Source: Planctomycetota bacterium | Lineage (GTDB): Bacteria > Planctomycetota > Phycisphaerae > Phycisphaerales > Phycisphaeraceae | Direction of reading: 5' to 3' | DNA: 33,085 bases | NCBI GenBank assembly: GCA_026386955.1 | Contig: JAPLMQ010000287.1 | Location: 1-33,085, forward strand | Part shown: positions 7,052 to 15,604 of the stretch, one piece after another | Numbering within the stretch: the first letter of the stretch is position 1 | Layout of the letters: each line of letters opens with the position of its first letter | Translations under genes and position numbers: made by a program | The notes under the pieces: model-generated | The model's input: the letters and a program-made list of their open reading frames with translations, nothing else | The model's database searches: none | What the model was told of the DNA's origin: nothing

Positions 7052-7594
7052 ATGAACCTCTCTCCCCGCCTGATCCAGGCCCGTCGCGGCGCTAGCCGGC
7101 GCACGGGGGCGTTCACGCTCGTGGAGGTGCTCATTGTGGTGGCGATCATCGGCGTGGCGGGGGCGATCGTCGTCCCGCAGATGCTGCAGATCGGCACGAT
7201 GCAGATCCAGGCGGCGAGCCGCATGATCATCGCCGACATCATCTACGCCCAAGGAGAGGCCTGCGCGCAGGGCGCCACGCGGCGCGTGGTCTTCGACGTG
7301 GCCAACAACGCCTACACGCTCACCGACGGCAGCGGCGCCGCGCTGCAGAGCAGTTGGCGCATGGGGAACACGACCAACACCAACTACACGGTCAGCTTCA
7401 ACCAGGACAGCCGGTTCCGCGGCTGCACGCTGACCACCGCGACGTTCAACGGATCGGCGACCCTCGAGTTCGACGCCCTGGGCGCGCCGACCGACGGCGG
7501 CACCGTCGACATCACCGCCGCGGGGCAGAAGTTCCGGGTCACCGTCTCGTCGTTCACCGGCCGGGTCTCTGTCGCCCCGGTCACTGGAGGCTGA
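7052..7594 (+). CDS. GspH-like minor pseudopilin
   Basis: The 180-residue protein carries the prepilin site RRTGA-FTLVE, cut after Ala20, with Glu at +5, and the hydrophobic N-terminal helix (about 22-42). The following region (SRMIIADIIYAQGEACAQGATRRVVFD) resembles the start of the GspH/FimT globular domain, where a helix with small residues leads into a beta-sandwich. It would be a low-abundance subunit at the fibre tip. Of the three possible starts (7040, 7046, 7052) the last is best: GGAG at 7042-7045 is then six bases upstream. Its stop is one base before the GTG of the PilM-like gene, so the two are almost certainly co-translated. Confidence 0.85.
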   Translation: MNLSPRLIQARRGASRRTGAFTLVEVLIVVAIIGVAGAIVVPQMLQIGTMQIQAASRMIIADIIYAQGEACAQGATRRVVFDVANNAYTLTDGSGAALQSSWRMGNTTNTNYTVSFNQDSRFRGCTLTTATFNGSATLEFDALGAPTDGGTVDITAAGQKFRVTVSSFTGRVSVAPVTGG

Positions 7595-7595
7595 A

Positions 7596-8768
7596 GTGTT
7601 TGGAGGCTGGCGGACCAACCAACGTGGGCCCATCGGGGTGGACCTGGGCGCCCACAGCGTCAGGATGATCCAGCTCGAGCAGGGGCCTGAGGGATCAATC
7701 GTGGCCGCGGCGGCGACGAGCGAACTGCCCGCGGGGCTGCCTGCCTCGGGGCAGATACGCTCCGACGCGATCGCGCCGATCATCCGCGGGATGCTCGCGG
7801 CCTCGGACTTCTCCGGCTCGAAGGTCGTGAGCTGCCTGCCCGCGACGGCGGTGCAGTACAAGAACCTGCGCATGCCCAAGATGCCCCCCGACGAGCTCGC
7901 CGGGGCCATCCAGTGGGAGGCCGCGGACCGCCTCAAGCTCAGCACCGAGCAGATCCAGATCCAATATTTCGACGCCGGCGAGGTCCGCCAGGGCGAGGAG
8001 TCGCGCGAGGAGATCATCCTCCTCGCCGCCCAGCGCGAGACCGTCGACGAGCACCTGCGGCTGCTGCTGCAGAGCGGGCTCAAGCCCGTGGCGATCGACG
8101 TGGTGTCCGGCGCGCTGGCGCGGGCCCTGGGCGGAAAGCCCTCGGACGACCTGGACGCCCCGGCGACGGTGGTGGTCGACATCGGCTACTCGTCGAGCAA
8201 GGTGCTGATCTGCCAGAGCGGGCGCGTGGTCTTCTTCAAGCTCATCGAGATCGGCGGGCGGAAGCTCGACCAGGCCGTGGCCGAGGCGCTCAAGCTGCCC
8301 GTGCCGGAGGCGGCGTCGCTGCGGCGCGAGCTGCAGCGCGCGGCCGCCGACCGCGAGGCGGGCAAGTCCGACGCGCAGGGCGCCAACCCGGCTCCGGCGC
8401 AGGCGGCCAAGGGCGACGCCCCGCGGCGCGACAACCTCGAGCGCGTCGTCTTCGACGCGCTGCGGGCGACCGCCTCGGACGTCGCCAAGGAGCTGGGCCT
8501 CTGTCTTCGTTACTACAGCGTCACGTTCCGCGGCCGGCGGCCCGAGGCCGTCCTGCTCTGCGGCGGCGAGGCGCATGAACCGCTGCTCGCCAAGGCGCTG
8601 GGCGAGGGGGCGGGGCTGCGGGTGGAGGTCGCCAGGCCGCTGTCGGGCTTCGGGCCCGGGCGCGGGCCGGCGTTGAACGACGAGTCTTCGATCCAGAGCG
8701 AATGGGCGGTCGCCATGGGCCTGGCGCTTCGGCGCACGGACCGCTCTTCGCGGCGAGGGGCGGCATGA
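7596..8768 (+). CDS. pilM: PilM-like actin-fold ATPase of the inner-membrane platform
   Basis: The 390-residue protein has the type IV pilus PilM layout: an early phosphate-binding strand (GPIGVDLGAHSVRMIQLE, about 11-28), a second one (VVVDIGYSSSKVLICQSG, about 190-207) and a late LLCGGEAHEPLL adenosine-binding loop (about 325-336), as in FtsA/actin-like proteins. PilM is cytosolic and binds the N-terminal tail of PilN, tying the platform to the assembly ATPase. A poorly conserved Ala/Gly/Lys-rich insert lies at about 255-285. The start is a GTG with GGAGG five bases upstream. The stop overlaps the ATG of the PilN-like gene by four bases (ATGA), showing translational coupling. Confidence 0.88.
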   Translation: MFGGWRTNQRGPIGVDLGAHSVRMIQLEQGPEGSIVAAAATSELPAGLPASGQIRSDAIAPIIRGMLAASDFSGSKVVSCLPATAVQYKNLRMPKMPPDELAGAIQWEAADRLKLSTEQIQIQYFDAGEVRQGEESREEIILLAAQRETVDEHLRLLLQSGLKPVAIDVVSGALARALGGKPSDDLDAPATVVVDIGYSSSKVLICQSGRVVFFKLIEIGGRKLDQAVAEALKLPVPEAASLRRELQRAAADREAGKSDAQGANPAPAQAAKGDAPRRDNLERVVFDALRATASDVAKELGLCLRYYSVTFRGRRPEAVLLCGGEAHEPLLAKALGEGAGLRVEVARPLSGFGPGRGPALNDESSIQSEWAVAMGLALRRTDRSSRRGAA

Positions 8769-9475
8769 ACCAGATCGACTTCCTTCCCGCGCACTACGTC
8801 CAGGCGCAGCAGCGCCGCTCGCGCCTCGCGCGCCAGGCGGCGATGCTCGCGGTCGTGGCCTGCTGCATGATCGGGTGGCATTGGAGCAACGGCCGGCGGC
8901 TGGCGGAGCTCGAGATGCTCGCCAAGATCGCGCAGGACCACGCCCAAGCCACGCAGAGCCAGCTCCAGGAGCTGGCCAAGTTCGAGCAGCGCCGTCAGAC
9001 GATCCTCCGCCAGACGCAGGTCCAGCGCGACCTGAGCCTGCCCATCGGCGTGACGCCCGCGGTGGCGGTCTTGGCGAACCTCATGCCCCCGTCGATGGCG
9101 ACGACCCGGCTGAGCGTCGTCTCCGTCCGCCCGACGCCCACGCCCAAGCCGCTCGCCGCGGCCGCGGGGCACGCGGCGCCCGCGCCACTCGCCGAGCCGG
9201 CTCCCGAGGCGCTGGCCCCGATGCGCATCGAGCTCACCGGGCTGGCGCCCGACGACATGGCGGTCGCCGACTTCGTGGGCAAGGTCAGCGCCCATCCGCT
9301 TTTCGCCAATGTGAAGATGACCTACAGCCGCGCCACCCAGGCCCAAGGGCTCAAGGGGCGCGAGTTCCGCGTCGAGATGGAGGTCCCGCTCGACCGGGAA
9401 TACCGCCCGGCAAAACCGTCGACGGCGTCTACAGCGTCGACGGCGTCGGCGGGGGAGGTGGCCCATGCGGATTGA
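8765..9475 (+). CDS. pilN: PilN-like inner-membrane platform protein
   Basis: The 236-residue protein begins MNQIDFLP, close to the INLLP/INFLP motif by which PilN tails bind PilM. A single hydrophobic segment (about 24-40) follows, then a coiled-coil-like region (about 45-85) and a periplasmic ferredoxin-like part after residue 140. An Ala/Pro-rich linker lies at about 128-155, and the C-terminus holds a short STA repeat. The ATG at 8765 is chosen because it keeps the PilM-binding motif at the N-terminus and overlaps the PilM stop as ATGA. Its own stop lies 11 bases inside the next gene. Order and topology both support the PilN assignment; GspL C-terminal halves have the same plan. Confidence 0.85.
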   Translation: MNQIDFLPAHYVQAQQRRSRLARQAAMLAVVACCMIGWHWSNGRRLAELEMLAKIAQDHAQATQSQLQELAKFEQRRQTILRQTQVQRDLSLPIGVTPAVAVLANLMPPSMATTRLSVVSVRPTPTPKPLAAAAGHAAPAPLAEPAPEALAPMRIELTGLAPDDMAVADFVGKVSAHPLFANVKMTYSRATQAQGLKGREFRVEMEVPLDREYRPAKPSTASTASTASAGEVAHAD

Positions 9476-10013
9476 GAAGGACCAGAAGCGCATGGCGCTG
9501 ATCCTCGCGGGGATGGCCCTGGTCTTCACCGCCGGGTTCTGGCTTCCCCAGCACCTGCGCGAGGAGAAGCTGAACAAGATCATCACCGGCGTGGCGGAGA
9601 GCGCGGGCCTCGAGACCGTCGACCTCCGCCGGCTTCCGCCGCTGATCAAGGAAGTCAACGCGCTCACCAAGGAGCTCGAGGCGCAGACGCGCTTCGTCCC
9701 CGAGGACGCGCAGCTCGCGCCGCTGCTCAAGTCGATCAGCGGCGAGCTCTCGGCCCGCGCGGTGCGCGACGCCGAGACGCAGACGCTGCCCGTCGTCGCC
9801 GGGGCGCGCTACTGCGTGCTGCCCGTGTCGCTCCGCTTCCAGGGGTCGTTCCCCGCGGCGTACCACTTCCTTTCGACGATCGAGTCCTCGCGGCGGCTGG
9901 TCTGGGTCACGAGGCTTGAGATGACCCGCCCGGCCGAGGCATCCGCGCAGGACGTGTCGGTGGTGGTGGAGCTCTGCAGCTTCTACTCGCCGACGGAGGA
10001 GAGCCGCCCATGA
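9465..10013 (+). CDS. pilO: PilO-like inner-membrane platform protein
   Basis: The 182-residue protein has a basic N-terminus, one membrane segment (about 10-27), a coiled-coil-like stretch (about 33-75, with PPLIKEVNALTKELEAQ) and a C-terminal ferredoxin-like domain with CVLPVSLRFQGSFPAAYHFLSTIESSRRLVWVTRLEM. This block is the recognisable PilO signature, similar to GspM. It would pair with the PilN-like protein in the periplasm. The ATG at 9465 is preceded by a GGGGGAGGTG ribosome region and overlaps the end of the PilN-like gene by 11 bases. Its TGA overlaps the next ATG. Confidence 0.87.
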   Translation: MRIEKDQKRMALILAGMALVFTAGFWLPQHLREEKLNKIITGVAESAGLETVDLRRLPPLIKEVNALTKELEAQTRFVPEDAQLAPLLKSISGELSARAVRDAETQTLPVVAGARYCVLPVSLRFQGSFPAAYHFLSTIESSRRLVWVTRLEMTRPAEASAQDVSVVVELCSFYSPTEESRP

Positions 10014-10555
10014 CGATCCAGGCCCAGGGGAGCTTCGCGAAGCTCAGCGCGGAAAAGAAGAAGTTGGCGGTGATGGCATGCCTGCTGACGGTGGGGCTGT
10101 TGATGTGGGGCAGGCTGCTGCTCCTGCACCGCCAGCCGCGCCAGGCGGTCGCCGACACGGTCGCCGTCGCCGCGAGCGACGAGACGTCGGGCTCGGCCAA
10201 GAAGGTCGTCCGGTTCGACCTGCCCAAGGAGCTGAACCGCGACCTCTTCGCCCTGGATTCCAGCGGCTACGAGCGCGTTCCGGTAACCGCGGCGCCGGTC
10301 GTGGTGAATCAAGCGCCGGTGGTGGAAAAGTCGGTCGATCATTCTGCCGATGAATCCGCAAGGGTCGCCTCGATCCGCCAAGCCGCGGGCGAACTGCGGC
10401 TGCAGTCGACGCTCCAGGGCGACAGGCCCCGGGCGGTCATCAACGGACTTTCGCTGGCCAAGGGCCAGGTGATCAAGGGATTTGTGCTCGTGAAGATCGA
10501 GGCTCGGCACGTGATTGTCGAGCGTGATGGTGTCGAGATTTGCCTGGAAATGTGA
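10010..10555 (+). CDS. PilP/GspC-like periplasmic linker protein
   Basis: The 181-residue protein has one N-terminal membrane segment (about 18-39), a flexible middle and a C-terminal domain (about 128-181: LRLQSTLQGDRPRAVINGLSL, then VKGQ-like turns and GVEICLEM). This fits the small beta-sandwich shared by PilP and the GspC homology region, which binds the N0 domain of the secretin. Its position between the PilO-like gene and the secretin is that of pilP. The start overlaps the PilO stop as ATGA. PilP is usually a lipoprotein, whereas this one has a membrane helix and no lipobox, so it is closer to GspC in topology. It probably links the inner platform to the outer-membrane channel. Confidence 0.78.
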   Translation: MTIQAQGSFAKLSAEKKKLAVMACLLTVGLLMWGRLLLLHRQPRQAVADTVAVAASDETSGSAKKVVRFDLPKELNRDLFALDSSGYERVPVTAAPVVVNQAPVVEKSVDHSADESARVASIRQAAGELRLQSTLQGDRPRAVINGLSLAKGQVIKGFVLVKIEARHVIVERDGVEICLEM

Positions 10556-10626
10556 ACGGCCGACAGGCGGCGCCAGGATTGACGAACTCTTGTTGGAGGC
10601 GGGCCCTCGAGCCCAAGGAGCTGAAC

Positions 10627-12702
10627 ATGCGGTTTAAGACATCTCGCTTGCTGTCGGCCGTTTTTTTTTGCTCGTCCGGGTTGATCTGTAGCAGCCTGGC
10701 GATCGGGGCTGACGGGAGCGAGAAGGCAAGCTCGCCCGCCACGCAGCCCGCCGCCGGCCTCTTCGCCCCCGGCGAGGCGCCCGCGCAGGCCCCGGCCAAC
10801 AAGAAGGCCGCGGAGAAGCTGCCTGAGGGGCAGAGCATCAACGTGGGGTCCTTCGGCCAGGTCGAGCTCCACGTCAAGGACGCCGAGCTGACCCAGGTCC
10901 TCCAGCTCCTCTCCATCCAGTCGCAGCGCAACATCGTCGCGACCAAGAGCGTCGCGGGCAGCGTCTCGGCCGACCTCTACGGGGTCGACTTCTACGAGGC
11001 GCTCGACGCCATCCTGCACACCAACGGCTTCGGCTACCGCGAGAAGGGCAACTTCGTCTACGTCTACACGGTCCAAGAGATCAAGGCGATGGACGAGGCC
11101 GACAAGAAGGTCGTCCACCGCGTCGTGCGCCTGAACTACCTCAACGCCGCCGACGCCGCCACCATCATCGAGCCCCTCAAGAGCACCGCCGGCTCCATCG
11201 CCGTCAGCGGCAAGGTCGCCCCCGGCTTCCAGCCCAGCCTGGGCGACGGCGGCGCGAACTCGCACGCCGACGTCGACACCCTGGTCATCCGCGACTTCCC
11301 CGAGAACGTCGACGAGATGGCGGGCGTCCTCAAGGAACTCGACATCAAGCCCAAGCAGGTCCTGGTCGAGGCCACCGTCCTGGAGGCCAAGCTCTCCGAG
11401 GCCAACGGCTTCGGCGTCGACATGACCATCCTGGCCGACTTCAACATGGCCACCTTCGCCAACCCGCTCGCCGCCGTCCCCAGCCTGCTCAACGGCACCG
11501 TGCAGGACAAGGGCACCGCGATCACCACGCCCCAGTCCTCCAGCGACCTGCAGGGCAAGGCCGGCTTCAAGCTCGGCGTGGTCTCCGACAACGTCGCGGC
11601 TTTCATCCACGCCCTCGACTCGGTCACCGACACCACCGTGCTCGCCAAGCCCAAGCTCCTGGTGCTCAACCGCCAGAAGGCCGACCTGCTCGTCGGCACC
11701 CGCCTGGCCTACCTGAGCACGACCACGACCGACACCTCGGCCACCCAGACCGTCCAGTACCTCGACTCGGGCACCCACCTGACCGTGCGCCCGTTCATCA
11801 GCGACGAGGGCTTCATCCGCATGGAGCTCAAGCCCTCGGTCTCCACCGCGTCGCTGCGCAGCATCGGCACGGGCAACAGCAGCACGACCGTGCCCGACCA
11901 GTCGACCGAGGAACTGACCACCAACATCATGGTCCGCAATGGGCAGACGATCGTGCTCGGCGGCCTCTTCAAGGAGTCGACCACGGTCGCCCGCCGCCAG
12001 GCGCCGCTCCTGGGCGACGTCCCGATCCTCGGCACCGCCTTCAAGGGCCAGGACGACTCGGCCGAACGCGCGGAGGTCATCTTCATGGTGACCCCGACGA
12101 TCATGAAGGACGACTCGCTCTACGCCGTGGGCGAGCGCGCCAAGGACTCCGCCGAGCAGGCCCGCCTGGGCGCCCGCCAGGGCCTGCTGCCCTGGTCGCG
12201 CACCAAGCTGACCTCCGGCCACGTGAACAGCGCCATCAAGGCCCGCGACGCGGGCAACAAGGAGAAGGCGATTTGGGAAGCCAAGCGCGCCGTCTCGCTT
12301 GACCCGACCTACGTCGAGGCCCGCCGCCTCCTCGAAGAGCTCACCGGCCAGCGCGAATACGTCGCCGACCGCTCGCTCCTGCAGGACGCGGTCGACCACC
12401 AGATCAAGCTGCAGCTCGACGACAAGCCCGCCGTCCCGGTCCCCGCCGCCAAGCCGGGCAAGGCCTCGGCCGCCCCGGCTCCGACCCCGGCCCCGGCCGC
12501 CGCTCCGGCTCCGGCTCCGGCCGCGAAGCCCGGCCCCTCGGCCCAGGCCACCCCGGCCGTCGCCCCGGTGAACGAGACCGAGGAGATCACCGTGGTTCCG
12601 GTCGGCAAGCCCAGCCAGACCGCGGAAGTCGAGGTCGCCCCGGCCGCCGTGCAGGCGGGCGTCGAGACCAAGGACACCGCCGCCTACGACGAAAGCAAGT
12701 GA
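10627..12702 (+). CDS. Secretin, outer-membrane channel (GspD/PilQ family)
   Basis: The 691-residue protein has a signal peptide (about 1-28) and an Ala/Pro-rich linker. A secretin N-terminal domain (about 75-140, VELHVKDAELTQVLQLLS onward) and an N1-type domain (about 155-265, VVRLNYLNAADAATIIEPL and VDTLVIRDFPENV) follow. The beta-barrel domain (about 265-500) holds the family signature near residue 465 (GDVPILGTAF) after VLGGLFKEST. Secretins form the 12-15-fold outer-membrane gate for pili or T2SS substrates. Unusually, after the barrel there is a TPR-like helical pair (about 533-575, AIKARDAGNKEKAIWEAKRAV) and a long Ala/Pro/Lys-rich tail. The start is set by AAGGAG six bases upstream. 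A strong terminator follows the stop. Confidence 0.95.
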   Translation: MRFKTSRLLSAVFFCSSGLICSSLAIGADGSEKASSPATQPAAGLFAPGEAPAQAPANKKAAEKLPEGQSINVGSFGQVELHVKDAELTQVLQLLSIQSQRNIVATKSVAGSVSADLYGVDFYEALDAILHTNGFGYREKGNFVYVYTVQEIKAMDEADKKVVHRVVRLNYLNAADAATIIEPLKSTAGSIAVSGKVAPGFQPSLGDGGANSHADVDTLVIRDFPENVDEMAGVLKELDIKPKQVLVEATVLEAKLSEANGFGVDMTILADFNMATFANPLAAVPSLLNGTVQDKGTAITTPQSSSDLQGKAGFKLGVVSDNVAAFIHALDSVTDTTVLAKPKLLVLNRQKADLLVGTRLAYLSTTTTDTSATQTVQYLDSGTHLTVRPFISDEGFIRMELKPSVSTASLRSIGTGNSSTTVPDQSTEELTTNIMVRNGQTIVLGGLFKESTTVARRQAPLLGDVPILGTAFKGQDDSAERAEVIFMVTPTIMKDDSLYAVGERAKDSAEQARLGARQGLLPWSRTKLTSGHVNSAIKARDAGNKEKAIWEAKRAVSLDPTYVEARRLLEELTGQREYVADRSLLQDAVDHQIKLQLDDKPAVPVPAAKPGKASAAPAPTPAPAAAPAPAPAAKPGPSAQATPAVAPVNETEEITVVPVGKPSQTAEVEVAPAAVQAGVETKDTAAYDESK

Positions 12703-12718
12703 TTCCGTAGATCCGCGC

Positions 12719-12769
12719 GTCAGGGGCACGGCCGGAATCCACATTCCTGCCGTGCCCCTGACCTCTTTT
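12719..12769 (+). terminator. Strong intrinsic terminator after the secretin gene
   Basis: GTCAGGGGCACGGC (12719-12732) pairs perfectly with GCCGTGCCCCTGAC (12749-12762). An inner GGAA/TTCC stem closes a six-base loop, and CTCTTTT follows. It stands between the secretin and the TPR gene, so the downstream block may depend on readthrough or on its own promoter. Confidence 0.82.
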
Positions 12770-12837
12770 CGGGGGGTCTGGGCGCTGGAGCCGTCCCGGA
12801 CGCAGAAGCGGGCGCCGTCGCCCTCGCCTTGGGGCTG

Positions 12838-14001
12838 ATGACCGGCTGCAACGCCGACAAGCCCAAGGGCCACCAGCAGAACGTCAACGTCGCCAACGAG
12901 CGCTGGCTGAAGATGCGCTCGGCCCTGATGCTGGGCATGGCCCAGCAGCAGTTCGACACCGGCGACCTCGACCAGTGCGAGCGCTCGCTCAACGAGGCCT
13001 TCTCGCAGGACCCCAAGAACGCCCGGACCATCCTGCTCATCGGGCGCCTCGCGCTCGAGCGCGGGCAGCTCGAGCGGGCCTCGCAGCGGTTCACCGAGAG
13101 CATCGCGCTCGACGCGAAGCTCTCCCAGCCGCACTACTACCAGGGCATCGTCCTGCAGCGGTGGCAGCGCTTCGACCAGGCGCTCGACCAGTACCGCCAG
13201 GCCTATGACCTCGAGCACGACAACGCCGCGTTCCTGCTGGCGGTGACCGAGATGCTCGTCGCGGGCGACAAGGTCGACGAGGCGATCAAGGAGCTCGAGG
13301 AGCGCATCACGTACTTCGACCAGAACGCCGCGATCCGCGGCGCCCTGGCCGAGCTGCACACGATGAAGAAGGACTACCCCGGCGCGATCAACTTCTACCA
13401 GCAGGCGCTGGTGCTCAAGCCCGACGACGCCTCGATGCTCGAGTCGCTCGCCGGCGTGCAGACGCTCGCGGGCAAGAACAACGACGCGATCCGCACCCTC
13501 GAGCGCGTCTGCTCCGACAAGGCCCGCGCCGACCGGCGCGACCTGCAGCACCGCCTCGCCGCCGCCTACTTCAAGGGCGGGCGCCTCGCGGAGGCCAAGG
13601 AGCGCTACGTCAAGCTGACGCAGAGCGACGCGGGCGATGCCCAGGCCTGGATGCGCCTGGGCGAGGTCGCCTGGGCCCTCAAGGACACCTCCGGCACGAT
13701 GCTCGCCGCCAACCGCGCCGTGGCGCTGGCCCCGACCAATCAGGAGGGCTACCTGCTGATCGGCATGGTCTGGCAGCAGCGCAACCGCGTGGACGAGGCC
13801 ATCAAGATGTTCGACAAGGCCGCCGAGGTGGCGCCGCAGAGCGCCGACCCGGTCGTGCTCCGCGGCATCGCCCTGGAGCGCGCCGGGCGCAAGAGCGCCG
13901 CGGCCGAGGCCTACGCCGAGGCCCTCAAGCGCAAGCCGGGCGACACCAAGATCGAAGGTCTGCTCGCGGGCGTGAGCACCGACGCGAACAGGGATCCATA
14001 A
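12838..14001 (+). CDS. TPR-repeat protein, probable lipoprotein with a damaged or unclear N-terminus
   Basis: From the ATG at 12838 the protein has 387 residues, almost all tetratricopeptide repeats (about eight to ten, such as residues around ALMLGMAQQQFDTGDLDQCERSL and later AIKMFDKAAEVAPQSA). This is the plan of PilF/PilW- and TadD-type pilotins that help secretins insert. The start is odd. MTGC at the N-terminus is the end of a lipobox, and the frame upstream reads AGAVALALGLMTGC, a good lipoprotein signal core. No ATG or GTG with a ribosome site precedes it in frame; only TTG 12829 and CTG 12778 do, and the basic n-region is missing. In the next frame the bases just before encode SRTQKR, so a one-base indel near 12806-12812 would restore a full signal peptide. 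Confidence 0.85.
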   Translation: MTGCNADKPKGHQQNVNVANERWLKMRSALMLGMAQQQFDTGDLDQCERSLNEAFSQDPKNARTILLIGRLALERGQLERASQRFTESIALDAKLSQPHYYQGIVLQRWQRFDQALDQYRQAYDLEHDNAAFLLAVTEMLVAGDKVDEAIKELEERITYFDQNAAIRGALAELHTMKKDYPGAINFYQQALVLKPDDASMLESLAGVQTLAGKNNDAIRTLERVCSDKARADRRDLQHRLAAAYFKGGRLAEAKERYVKLTQSDAGDAQAWMRLGEVAWALKDTSGTMLAANRAVALAPTNQEGYLLIGMVWQQRNRVDEAIKMFDKAAEVAPQSADPVVLRGIALERAGRKSAAAEAYAEALKRKPGDTKIEGLLAGVSTDANRDP

Positions 14002-14027
14002 GGAACAGGCCGGCCGAAGGGCCGGGC

Positions 14028-14060
14028 GGGCGTGGAGCCGATCAGGCGGCTCCCACGCCC
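14028..14060 (+). other. GC-rich hairpin between the TPR and kinase genes
   Basis: GGGCGTGG-AGCCG (14028-14040) pairs with CGGCTCCCACGCCC (14047-14060) with one bulged base and a six-base loop. No T run follows, so it is more likely an RNA-stability or attenuation element than a terminator. Confidence 0.45.
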
Positions 14061-14101
14061 CGCAGGCCGCGCTTCAGGGGCGCGGCGAGGTGGAGGCAAC
14101 A

Positions 14102-15562
14102 ATGTCCGTGGGCAGGTGGCTCAGCTTGGGCGTGGGTCTGACCGGCGCGTTCCTCGTGATCGCGCTGATGGGACTCGGTCCAGGCTGGGGGCACGCCGGC
14201 GCGCAGGACCTCGCCTGGGTCACCGCGGTGGCGGTCTGCGTCGGCGTGGGCGTCGCCCTCGTCCACACGCTCGCCCAAGGGCATGTCCAGGCGGAGATCC
14301 GCCAACTCCAAGCCCACATCGACAAGCTCGCCGGCGAGTCGCCGCCCAAGGGGCCGTTCCGCTCCGACGCGGGGCTCGAGGGCCTGTCGCTCGCGATCGA
14401 GTCGTGCGTCAGCGGTCTTCGCCGGCGGATCGACCAGCTCGTCGCCCAGCGGCGCGAGCTGGAGATCGAGGCCCGGATCACCGAGGCCCAGCGCTGCCAC
14501 ACCGAGGCGATCTTCAACTCCATCACCGACGCGGTGCTGGTCACCGACGCCTTCAACGAAGTGGCGCTCGCCAACGACGCGGCGGCCCGCATCCTCTCCT
14601 TCGACCTCCAGCGGGCCCACCACACGCCCGTCGACCGGCTGGTGGCCGACCCGGTGCTCTGCAAGCTCATCAAGGACACGCGCGAGGGCGGCGTCGCCGG
14701 CCGCCGGCGCCACGTCGAGCACCGCTTGGGCGGCACGGGCGACCCCACCGTCTACGACGTGACGCTCGCGGGCGTGACCGACGCGCGCTCGACGCGCTCC
14801 GCCGACGAGACCGTCGGCGTCGTCACCATCCTGCGCGACATCACCCGGGAGAAGGCCATCGCCGAGATGAAGAGCGAGTTCGTCTCCAACGTCTCGCACG
14901 AGCTGCGCACGCCGCTTTCGAGCATCAAGGCCTACCTGGAGATGCTCGTCGACGGCGAGGCCCAGGACGAGCAGACCCGCTCGGAGTTCTACAACGTCAT
15001 CCAGGGCGAGGCGAACCGCCTTTCCCGCCTGATCGACAACATCCTCAACATCAACCGCATCGAGTCGGGCGTGGTCAAGGTCCAGCGCGAGCACCTCTCG
15101 CTCTCGGAGCTGATCCGCGAGGCGATCGAGGTCATGCGCCCCCAGGCCCGGGCCAAGAACATCGAACTGGCCGAGGTTTCCTCGCCGTTGTTCTTCCAGG
15201 TCTTCGCCGACAAGGACATGATCCAGCAGACGGTGATTAACCTCCTGGGCAACGCGGTGAAGTACACGCTCCCCGGGGGCAAGATCACCATCTCGGTTGG
15301 CGTGGACGAGCGGGAGCGGATGGTCGACGTCTCCGTGGCCGACACCGGGGTGGGGATCCCGCCCGCGGATTTGCCTTTCCTGTTCAGCAAGTTCTACCGG
15401 GTGGCGGAGCACAAAAAACTCGCTCCGGGCACCGGTTTGGGGCTCAACCTGGTCAAAAACATCGTTGAGACCGTTCACGCCGGCAAAGTCAGCGTTTTCA
15501 GTGAGGTCGGCAAGGGCAGCACATTCACGTTCAGCCTCCCGATGGCCGACAGCGTTATGTAG
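14102..15562 (+). CDS. Membrane sensor histidine kinase with PAS domain
   Basis: The 486-residue protein has two N-terminal membrane segments (about 9-26 and 37-56) with almost no periplasmic loop, a helical linker and a PAS-like domain (about 132-248, FNSITDAVLVTDAFNEVALAN). The HisKA domain has phospho-acceptor His266 (SHELRTPL), and the HATPase has N380/N384, DTGVGIP at 414-420, an F box and GTGLGL at 443-448. All catalytic boxes are intact, so it should be an active kinase. Lack of a sensor loop suggests it detects an internal or membrane signal. The ATG at 14102 has GGAGG five bases upstream. The gene 42 bases downstream encodes a single-domain receiver, its likely partner. The overall plan is PhoR/WalK-like. 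Confidence 0.93.
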   Translation: MSVGRWLSLGVGLTGAFLVIALMGLGPGWGHAGAQDLAWVTAVAVCVGVGVALVHTLAQGHVQAEIRQLQAHIDKLAGESPPKGPFRSDAGLEGLSLAIESCVSGLRRRIDQLVAQRRELEIEARITEAQRCHTEAIFNSITDAVLVTDAFNEVALANDAAARILSFDLQRAHHTPVDRLVADPVLCKLIKDTREGGVAGRRRHVEHRLGGTGDPTVYDVTLAGVTDARSTRSADETVGVVTILRDITREKAIAEMKSEFVSNVSHELRTPLSSIKAYLEMLVDGEAQDEQTRSEFYNVIQGEANRLSRLIDNILNINRIESGVVKVQREHLSLSELIREAIEVMRPQARAKNIELAEVSSPLFFQVFADKDMIQQTVINLLGNAVKYTLPGGKITISVGVDERERMVDVSVADTGVGIPPADLPFLFSKFYRVAEHKKLAPGTGLGLNLVKNIVETVHAGKVSVFSEVGKGSTFTFSLPMADSVM

Positions 15563-15604
15563 AGATGCGCGCTGCGGCGATTGCTCGCCGCGAGGGCTTG
15601 ACTT

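Noticed and set aside
10339..13551. 1070-codon minus-strand open frame opposite the secretin and TPR genes
   Set aside because: It mirrors the codon pattern of well-identified plus-strand genes and has the Val/Asp/Leu-rich composition of an antisense frame.
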